Made by a program: the position numbers and the translations under genes. The notes below the pieces were generated by a model. That model was not told the DNA's origin. It did no database searches and saw only the letters and a list, made by a program, of their open reading frames with translations. Positions 58,385-64,000 of a DNA stretch of 64,000 bases are shown here, in pieces. The stretch is from JBBRHQ01 sp963781345 (GTDB lineage: Bacteria > Actinomycetota > Thermoleophilia > Solirubrobacterales > 70-9): NCBI GenBank assembly GCA_963781345.1, contig CAWAFQ010000001.1, positions 1-64,000 of the forward strand. Direction: 5' to 3'. Position 1 is the stretch's first letter. Each line of letters begins with the position of its first letter.

Positions 58385-59446
58385 CTAGGCGGGTGCGCCG
58401 ACGCCGGCCATCGCGGCGAGGCGCTCGATCGTGTGGAGGCGCTCGGCCTGGTCCAGCTGGGCGGGCCAGGCGATCAGCCTGTCGACGCCGGCGTCGGCGA
58501 AGGCGGTGACCCGCTCGGCGACCTCGGCCTCGGAACCGATCAGCGAGGTCGCGTGCGCGAGCTCGTCGCTGATCGCCCCGTAAGCGGCCCCGCGGTCGCC
58601 GTCCTGGTAGAGGCGCTGGATCTCGTCGGCCTCCGCTCCGAATCCGTAGCGGTGGGCCAGGTCGACGTAGAAGTTCGTCTTGCGGCTCCCCATCCCGCCG
58701 AGGTAGAGCAGCAGCCCCGCCTTGACCATCCCCAGGGCGGTCTCGGTGTCGCCGTCGACCGCGACCTGCACGGTCGGCGAGATCTCGAGGTCGGAGCGCT
58801 CGCGCTCGCCCTTGGCGAAGCCGGCCTCGAGGTGCTCCCCCCAGATCTCCTCGAAGCTCTCGACGCTGAAGAAGGCGGGAATCCAGCCGTCGCCGACCTC
58901 GGCGGTGATCTCGACCGAGCGGCGGCCGATCGAGCCGAGGAAGATCGGGATCCGGTTGCGGACCGGGTGAAAGCCCAGCTTCAGCGCCTTGCCCTCGCCG
59001 CCCGCAAGCGGCAGGTCGTAGTGCGTGCCGTGGTGGGTCAGCGGCCCCTCGCGGGCGACGATCTCGCGCACGATCCCGACGTACTCGCGGGTCCGCCCCC
59101 ATGCCTTCGCGTAGGGGACCCCATACCAGCCCTCGGAGACCTGCGGGCCCGAGGGACCGAAGCCGAAGATGAAGCGCCCGCCGGAGAGCCTGTCGATCGT
59201 CGCGCCGGCCATCGCCGCGGCCGCCGGCGGCCTCGCCGGGACCTGCATCACCGCGGCGCCCAGCTGGATCGTCTTCGTCTGCGGCGCCAGCCAGGCGAGG
59301 ATGCTGATGACGTCGGACCCGTAGGCCTCCGCCACCCAGACGGAGTCGTAGCCCGCTGCCTCGGCCGCCTGTGTCAGCTCCACGGCCTCCTCCCCCTCGG
59401 GGCCGATCCCCCAGTAGCCGAGATTGAGTCCGAGCTTCAGCGACAC
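58385..59446 (-). CDS. LLM-class (F420-dependent-type) oxidoreductase
   Basis: 353 residues from a GTG at 59446. KLGLNLGYWGIGPEGEEAVELTQAAEAAGYDSVWVAEAYGSD is the luciferase-like monooxygenase opening. PPAAAAMAGATIDRLSGGRFIFGFGPSGPQVSEGWYG is the flavin/F420 site. Actinobacterial members use F420H2, but F420 use is inferred. It is divergent from the P-type ATPase, with 86 nt between. Confidence 0.88.
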   Translation of the reverse strand: MSLKLGLNLGYWGIGPEGEEAVELTQAAEAAGYDSVWVAEAYGSDVISILAWLAPQTKTIQLGAAVMQVPARPPAAAAMAGATIDRLSGGRFIFGFGPSGPQVSEGWYGVPYAKAWGRTREYVGIVREIVAREGPLTHHGTHYDLPLAGGEGKALKLGFHPVRNRIPIFLGSIGRRSVEITAEVGDGWIPAFFSVESFEEIWGEHLEAGFAKGERERSDLEISPTVQVAVDGDTETALGMVKAGLLLYLGGMGSRKTNFYVDLAHRYGFGAEADEIQRLYQDGDRGAAYGAISDELAHATSLIGSEAEVAERVTAFADAGVDRLIAWPAQLDQAERLHTIERLAAMAGVGAPA

Positions 59447-59532
59447 GGCGGCGAACCCTATTTCAATGGACGCGGCCGGGCGATCGGGCGGCTCCCGGGG
59501 TCGCCATCGGGCGACTCGGTAAACATTCGGGC

Positions 59533-62037
59533 GTGACCGACGCCGCAATCGAGAGGGGGCTGTCCGGCGAGGAGGCGGCGGCCCGCCTCCGGGAGCTCGG
59601 CCCCGCCGAGGAGACATCGTCGCGCTCGACCTCGAGCATCGTCGCCGGCAACGTCTTCACGCTCTTCAACGCGATCATCGGCGTCTTCTTCGTTCTCATC
59701 CTTTCCCTCGGCCTCTTCGCCGACGCCATCTTCGGCCTGATCGCGATCATCAACTCCTGGATCGGGATCCGTCAGGAGCTGAAGGCCAAACGCACGCTCG
59801 ACGAGCTCGCGGTCCTGGTCGCTCCGCGAGCGAGGGTGATCCGCGACGGCGTCGTCGTCGAGCTTCTCTCCGACGAGGTCGTTCCCGGCGACATCGTCGA
59901 GATCGAGCCCGGCGACCAGCTGGTCGCCGACGGCGAGGTCGTCCGAAGCCGTGGGATGGCCCTCGACGAATCGGTGCTCACCGGCGAGGCCGAGGGCGTC
60001 CGCAAGGGCCTCGGCGAACGGGCGCTGTCGGGCTCCTACTGCATCTCGGGATCCGGCTATTGCCTGGTCGACGCGGTCCGCCACCAGAGCTACGCGGGCA
60101 GGATCGCCGGTGAGGCGAAAGCTTTCCGCCACCCTCCATCGCCGCTGCAGGAGGAGGTCAACCGGGTGATCGTCGCCTGCACCTACCTGATGATCCCGCT
60201 GGCGATCCTTCTGATCGCTGCCCTGAGGTTGCGCCAGGTCAACTTGACCGAGGCCGCACAGACGGCGACCGCGGGGCTGATCACGCTGATCCCCGAGGGC
60301 ATGGTGCTGCTGATGAGCGTCACCTTCGCCGTTGCCGCCGTGCGCCTCGCCCGCCGCGGGACGCTGGTGCAGCAGATGAGCGGCACCGAGTCGCTGGCCG
60401 CGGTCGACACGATCTGCGTCGACAAGACCGGGACCCTGACCGACGGCAGGCTGGAGTTGCGCTCGGTCGAGCCCGCCGACCCGGCCGATCCCGCCTCCGC
60501 CCAGCACGCCCTCGCGCGCTTCGCCGCCAGCGCCGGTGACCGCAACCGGACCCTGGAGGCGATCGCCGAGCGCTTCCCCGCCGCCGCCGAGCCGGTCAGC
60601 GCCGAGGTCCCGTTCTCCTCGGAGTGGAAATGGAGCGGGCTCACGCTCGACAGCGGCGGGCCCGCCTCGAGCTTCGTCATGGGCGCACCAGACGTGCTCG
60701 CCGAGTGCGGCGCTCTGGAGCTGCCCCCGGCGCTGGCGGCGAAGCTGCGCAAGGAGACGACGGCGGGTCGCCGCGTCGTCGCCTTCGGCGAGGCCGAGGG
60801 GCCGCTTCCCGACGATCCTGCGAAGCAGCCTCCTCCGCGGCTTCGCCCCCATGCCCTGGTCGTGATGACCGAGAACCTCCGGCCCGACGCGGCCGAGACG
60901 GTCTCCTTCATCCGCTCCGAGGAGGTCGACCTGAAGCTGATCTCCGGCGACGCCCGCGAGACCGTCACCGCGGTCGCCTACTCGGTCGGGATCCCCCACG
61001 ACGCCGGGGTGATCGAGGGCACCCAGCTGCCCGAGGAGCCCGAGGCGCTGGCCGAAGCGGCCCAGCGCAACACGGTCTTCTGCCGGATCAAGCCGGAGCA
61101 GAAGAAGGCGCTGGTCGGGGCGCTCTCGGACTCCGGGCGCTACACGGCGATGATCGGCGACGGTGTCAACGACGTTCCGGCGCTGAAGCGGGCGCGGATG
61201 GCGGTGGCGATGGGGTCGGGCAGCCAGGTGACCAAGGGGGTCGCCGACGTCGTCCTGCTCGAGGACGAGTTCTCACGCCTGCCCGAGGCGGTCGCCGAGG
61301 GGCGGCGGATCGCCCGCAACGTCCACCGCCTGGGTCGGCTCTACCTGACCAAGACCGTCTACGCGGCGGCGCTGATACTGCTGATCGCGGTGCCCGGCTT
61401 CGCCTTCCCGTTCCTGCCTCGGCACCTGACGCTGGCGGCGCTCCTGACCATCGGCATTCCCTCCTTCGTGCTGGCGCTGGCGCCCTCGGACGGGCCCCTT
61501 TACCGCGGCAGGTTGCTGCGCTCGCTGGCGGCGTTCGCGGTCCCCGCCGGGGTCGCGATGGCGCTCGGCTCGATCCTCTCCTTCTTCTTCGTCGACACCC
61601 TCTTCGGGGGATCGCTCGAGGACGGGCGGACCGCGGCGACGACGACCCTGATCGTCCTCGGGCTCAGCTTCGTCCTCCTGCTCGAGCGCGGCCCCGGCCG
61701 CGAGCACATCGCGATCCAGAGCTACATGTTGGCGATGGTCGCCGGCCTCGGGGCCCTCTTCGCGCTCTGTCTGGCCGCGACGCCGGTTCGGGAGTTCTTC
61801 GAGATGACCATCCTCACGGCGGCGCAGTGGTTCCTGGCGCTCTTCTCCGCCGCAGCCGGCCTCGTCATCGCAAGCGCCCTCTGGCGCCTACCGCAGATCC
61901 AGCACCTCGAGGCGCCCGACATAAAGACCGACGAGGACGGCCCGGCGCCGATCCACGTCCCGGTGCCGGAGGCGGCGAAGGGCGCCGGGCGAGCCGCCGG
62001 GCGGCTGCTCGAGCGGCGCCGACGCGCCCGCCGCTGA
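59533..62037 (+). CDS. P-type cation ATPase, CtpE-like
   Basis: 834 residues from a GTG. The order of motifs is: A domain TGE loop SVLTGEAEGV, the M4 ion-binding PEG in LITLIPEGMVLLMSV (residue about 253), phosphorylation site VDKTGTLTDG (Asp297), KPEQK, and the hinge GDGVNDVPALK (about 543). About ten helices, with a soluble basic tail after residue 790. It resembles mycobacterial CtpE, reported to take up Ca2+; the ion here is unverified. Confidence 0.9.
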   Translation: MTDAAIERGLSGEEAAARLRELGPAEETSSRSTSSIVAGNVFTLFNAIIGVFFVLILSLGLFADAIFGLIAIINSWIGIRQELKAKRTLDELAVLVAPRARVIRDGVVVELLSDEVVPGDIVEIEPGDQLVADGEVVRSRGMALDESVLTGEAEGVRKGLGERALSGSYCISGSGYCLVDAVRHQSYAGRIAGEAKAFRHPPSPLQEEVNRVIVACTYLMIPLAILLIAALRLRQVNLTEAAQTATAGLITLIPEGMVLLMSVTFAVAAVRLARRGTLVQQMSGTESLAAVDTICVDKTGTLTDGRLELRSVEPADPADPASAQHALARFAASAGDRNRTLEAIAERFPAAAEPVSAEVPFSSEWKWSGLTLDSGGPASSFVMGAPDVLAECGALELPPALAAKLRKETTAGRRVVAFGEAEGPLPDDPAKQPPPRLRPHALVVMTENLRPDAAETVSFIRSEEVDLKLISGDARETVTAVAYSVGIPHDAGVIEGTQLPEEPEALAEAAQRNTVFCRIKPEQKKALVGALSDSGRYTAMIGDGVNDVPALKRARMAVAMGSGSQVTKGVADVVLLEDEFSRLPEAVAEGRRIARNVHRLGRLYLTKTVYAAALILLIAVPGFAFPFLPRHLTLAALLTIGIPSFVLALAPSDGPLYRGRLLRSLAAFAVPAGVAMALGSILSFFFVDTLFGGSLEDGRTAATTTLIVLGLSFVLLLERGPGREHIAIQSYMLAMVAGLGALFALCLAATPVREFFEMTILTAAQWFLALFSAAAGLVIASALWRLPQIQHLEAPDIKTDEDGPAPIHVPVPEAAKGAGRAAGRLLERRRRARR

Positions 62038-62120
62038 CCCAGAAGAGCCGCCGGAGCGGTGGTAGGGTGGCCAACTGGGGTCAGCGCAGAGGGGCGCGCC
62101 CCGTTACCGAAGGGGAGAAG

Positions 62121-62546
62121 ATGAGGCAACTCGACGGGCCTGGACGCCGGAGGCGCCTGCGACTGGGAGCAGCGGTCCTCGTCTGCGCGATTGCGGGTGC
62201 TGCGCTTGCGGGCGTGGCCAGCGCGCGCCTGACGACCTACCGCACCAACCTGTTCTTCGACAGGGCCGTCAAGTCGGGCCCGACGCAGGCCAAGTTCGTG
62301 GGCCACATCACGAGCCCGAGGACGACCTGCAAGAAGAACCGCGAGGTCCAGATCTTCGACCTGACCGCGGGCGACGTGCGGATCGACAAGGCCCGCTCCA
62401 ACGCGAGCGGCGACTGGGCGACGGCCAAGGCGGCGCCGGCGAAGGGCCACCAGCTCTACGCGCTGGTCGAGGCGAAGTACTTCGACAACGGCAACAAGCG
62501 CTGCAACGTGGACCAGACGACGAGCCGGGCATACCCGTTCCCCTGA
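62121..62546 (+). CDS. Secreted protein of unknown function
   Basis: 141 residues from the ATG at 62121, four nt after AGGGGAG. Signal peptide ending near Ala-Ser-Ala (about residue 35). A beta-rich domain with two Cys (TTCKKNRE, KRCNVD) and many Lys follows. No family recognised. Confidence 0.75.
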   Translation: MRQLDGPGRRRRLRLGAAVLVCAIAGAALAGVASARLTTYRTNLFFDRAVKSGPTQAKFVGHITSPRTTCKKNREVQIFDLTAGDVRIDKARSNASGDWATAKAAPAKGHQLYALVEAKYFDNGNKRCNVDQTTSRAYPFP

Positions 62547-62603
62547 GCCACCACCGGCTCTGATGCCGCGACGGCCCGGCCTTCTTTGGGGCGGGGCCTC
62601 TCG

Positions 62604-62696
62604 CCGGCGCCGATCCACGTCCCGGTGCCCGAGGCGGCGAAGGGAGCGAGCCGCGCCGCTACTCGCCTGCTCCGACGCGGGCGAGGAGACGGGTGA
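62604..62696 (+). pseudogene. Remnant of the P-type ATPase C-terminus
   Basis: The 41-nt stretch at about 62604-62644 matches 61942-61982 with one mismatch, and the translation PAPIHVPVPEAAKGASRAATRLLRRGRGDG follows the last residues of the ATPase almost in step to its own stop. Nothing of the rest of an ATPase is present. It looks like what is left of a tandem duplication. Confidence 0.7.
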
Positions 62697-63120
62697 GGGT
62701 CTCGGCCTCCTCGTCTGAGAGCTCGGCGGAGAAGGTCTCGGCCAGCTCGCGCTCGTAGACCGGGCGCATCCGCTCGAGCATCTCAACACCCGCCCCGGTG
62801 AGAACCACCCAGGTCCCGCGCCGGTCGGTGGGACACGAGCGCCGCTCGACCAGGTTCGCCGACTCCATCCGGTCGAGCAGCCGCGTCAGCCCGCTGCGGC
62901 TGATTGAGACGCCGCAGCCGAGATCCCGCGGCCGGGCCGCGTTGTCGGGCGCCCGGTCGAGGCTGGAGAGAACGTCGTACCAGGTAAGCGGCGGCAGGTC
63001 TTCCTCGGCGAGCGCCTGCTCGACGCCCGCTGTGAGCGCCGTGTGGGCGAGCAGCAGGGATCGCCATGCGGCCATCCGCGGCTCCGGTATCCGCGTCTCC
63101 TGGGTTGCCATGCCGTTCAT
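62659..63120 (-). CDS. MarR-family transcriptional regulator
   Basis: 153 residues from the ATG at 63120 (ATG at 63111 is possible). The helical fold with winged-helix motif is in LPPLTWYDVLSSLDRAP, GVSISRSGLTRLLDRMESANLVERRSCPTDRRGTWVVLTGAG, the MarR signature. It is divergent from yceI across 107 nt rich in GCAAT dyads, so it likely controls yceI and itself. Its end overlaps the ATPase remnant. Confidence 0.9.
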   Translation of the reverse strand: MNGMATQETRIPEPRMAAWRSLLLAHTALTAGVEQALAEEDLPPLTWYDVLSSLDRAPDNAARPRDLGCGVSISRSGLTRLLDRMESANLVERRSCPTDRRGTWVVLTGAGVEMLERMRPVYERELAETFSAELSDEEAETLTRLLARVGAGE

Positions 63121-63167
63121 TGTAGCCGCAAATGTTGATGCCGCAACTAGATCGGTGCTAGGCTTTG

Positions 63168-63195
63168 TTGCGCAATCACTAATTGCTCTGGCAAT
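63168..63195. promoter_or_regulatory. Candidate MarR operator
   Basis: Three overlapping dyads: TTGCGCAA (63168-63175), GCAAT-5-ATTGC (63172-63186) and ATTGC-4-GCAAT (63182-63195). They sit in the middle of the marR-yceI divergent region, as expected for a MarR binding site. Confidence 0.6.
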
Positions 63196-63227
63196 CAATG
63201 CAGACTCAACCAACAGGAGAAGGCGAC

Positions 63228-63788
63228 ATGAGCACAGCGACCACTGACCGCACCCGGGCCCTCCCAGCTGGCAGCTGGGACATCGACACCGTCCACAGCC
63301 GGATCGGCTTCGAGGTCACCCACCTCGGGATCTCGACCTTCCGCGGCAGCTTCACCGGCTACGATGGGCGCATCGTCACCTCCGGCGACGGCCTCGAGAG
63401 CGTCGAGGGCACGATTGACGTCTCCAGCGTCGATGTCGGCGACTCCCAGCTCGCCGGGCATCTGGGCAGCGAGGACTTCTTCGCCGCCGAGCTGCACCCG
63501 CAGGGCAGTTTCACCTCAACCTCGGTTTCAGAGCGCGACGACGGCAGCTACAGCGTCGTCGGCGATCTCACCCTGCGCGGCGTCACCCACCCGGTCACCC
63601 TTGACGTCAGCATCGAGGGGATAGGGATCGGCATGGATGGCGGCGACCGGGTCAGCCTCACGGCAGTCGGTGGGCTCGACCGCACCGATTACGGGATCAG
63701 CTGGAACAGCAAGCTCGCCAACGGCGCCTCGGTCGTCGGCGAGAGGGTGCGTCTGGTGCTGTCGGTCGAGGCCGGCCGCACCGAGTGA
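63228..63788 (+). CDS. yceI: YceI-family protein
   Basis: 186 residues from the ATG at 63228, 8 nt after AGGAG. Lipocalin-like YceI marks: GSWDIDTVHSRIGFEVTHLGISTFRGSFTGYDG, VEGTIDVSSVDVGDSQLAGHLGSEDFFAAELHPQGSF, LTLRGVTHPVTLDV. It probably binds an isoprenoid lipid. No signal peptide, as in other actinobacterial members. A FMN-reductase gene follows by 11 nt. Confidence 0.92.
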   Translation: MSTATTDRTRALPAGSWDIDTVHSRIGFEVTHLGISTFRGSFTGYDGRIVTSGDGLESVEGTIDVSSVDVGDSQLAGHLGSEDFFAAELHPQGSFTSTSVSERDDGSYSVVGDLTLRGVTHPVTLDVSIEGIGIGMDGGDRVSLTAVGGLDRTDYGISWNSKLANGASVVGERVRLVLSVEAGRTE

Positions 63789-63799
63789 GGGGGCCTGCG

Positions 63800-64000
63800 A
63801 TGAAGATCCTTGCCATCTCCGGCAGTCTCCGCGGCGCCTCGTACTCGAGTGGGCTCCTGCGCGCCGCGCAGGAGCTCGCTCCCGCGGGCTCCGAGGTCAA
63901 TATCTACTACGGGCTCGACGGGCTTCCGTCCTACAACGAGGACATCGACGGCGACGACGACGTCCCCGCCGAGGTCCGTGGCTTGAGGGAGGCGATCGGC
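63800..64000 (+). CDS. NADPH-dependent FMN reductase, 3' end cut by window
   Basis: The first 67 codons are seen: MKILAISGSLRGASYSSGLLRAAQEL is the flavodoxin-like phosphate-binding opening, and a later GLPSYNEDIDGDDDVP is the typical acidic loop of NADPH-dependent FMN reductases (azoreductase-like). It probably belongs to the yceI operon under the MarR regulator. Confidence 0.85.
   Translation, partial: MKILAISGSLRGASYSSGLLRAAQELAPAGSEVNIYYGLDGLPSYNEDIDGDDDVPAEVRGLREAIG

Noticed and set aside
1..64000. Flagellar or chemotaxis genes to explain the sigma-28-type promoters
   Set aside because: None is recognisable in the window. The promoters are linked to pilus genes and a collagen-like gene instead.
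1..64000. tRNA or rRNA genes
   Set aside because: I searched the gaps for T-arm-like GGTTCGAATCC patterns and cloverleaf-sized structures by eye and found none; a tRNAscan run would be decisive.

Overview
The window is high-GC and gene-dense, and reads like a chromosomal segment of an actinobacterium of the class Thermoleophilia (Solirubrobacterales or relatives). The lineage is inferred from gene content, not from a search. The pointers are a GT4/GH57 glycogen pair, a DipZ-type thiol-redox protein, two ArsA-like ATPases of the mycobacterial Rv3679/Rv3680 type, ergothioneine genes, an F420-type LLM oxidoreductase, a three-subunit proton-translocating transhydrogenase, a SigA-type sigma factor and an actinobacterial type IV pilus (T4P) locus.

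Layout. 1-3.6 kb: a secreted protein of unknown function, then a collagen-like Gly-X-Y surface protein. 3.7-8.3 kb: glycogen synthase-like glycosyltransferase, GH57 branching enzyme and two divergent methyltransferases. 8.4-13.6 kb: DipZ, a class III cyclase, a Lon N-domain protein and a gamma-glutamyltransferase. 13.6-20.6 kb: overlapping parA-ftsZ with long disordered N-termini, the ArsA-like pair, an orphan 601-residue protein and an HxlR regulator. 20.7-39.4 kb: the T4P locus, with three minor pseudopilins, pilM-N-O plus a frameshifted fourth gene, prepilin peptidase, a secreted repeat protein, two nearly identical pilA genes, pilC, pilT, pilB, a thioredoxin-fold-like protein and a second pilT. 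39.3-47 kb: GNAT, a secreted protein, sigA, YihY/BrkB, GlpX and an NmrA-like protein. 47-55 kb: degenerate MBL protein, egtD, egtB, an SDR, a TadE-like/Vps62-like fusion, LapA-like protein, a class III aminotransferase coupled to a kinase-like protein, and a secreted protein. 55-64 kb: pntB-pntAB-pntAA, an LLM oxidoreductase, a CtpE-like P-type ATPase, a MarR/YceI divergent pair and the start of an FMN reductase (cut by the window end).

Main discovery. The pilus genes share control signals that no coding annotation shows. (1) Sequences matching the sigma-28 (FliA/WhiG/SigD) consensus, TAAA or CAAA, then 16-17 nt, then a CCGAT-type -10, lie upstream of the minor-pilin operon, the pilM operon, both pilA copies and the collagen-like gene. 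No flagellar gene is present. (2) Between that promoter and each pilA start lies a 94-nt RNA with the hallmarks of a class I cyclic-di-GMP riboswitch (GEMM): a closing P1 stem, a GNRA-capped second stem, and the conserved GACGCAAAGCC core. (3) The promoter, riboswitch, pilA and terminator have been duplicated in tandem as one unit of about 0.8 kb. The model is that a sigma-28-type factor switches on pili and a collagen-like surface protein together, while c-di-GMP tunes pilin translation through two riboswitches.

Other points are a 40-bp palindromic element present twice 27 kb apart, gene-end duplication scars behind pilD and the P-type ATPase, a perfect LexA-box match beside sigA, and a kinase-like/aminotransferase pair with translational coupling. 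No rRNA, tRNA, insertion sequence, CRISPR array or replication origin was recognised. Signals and structures were found by eye and not computed.
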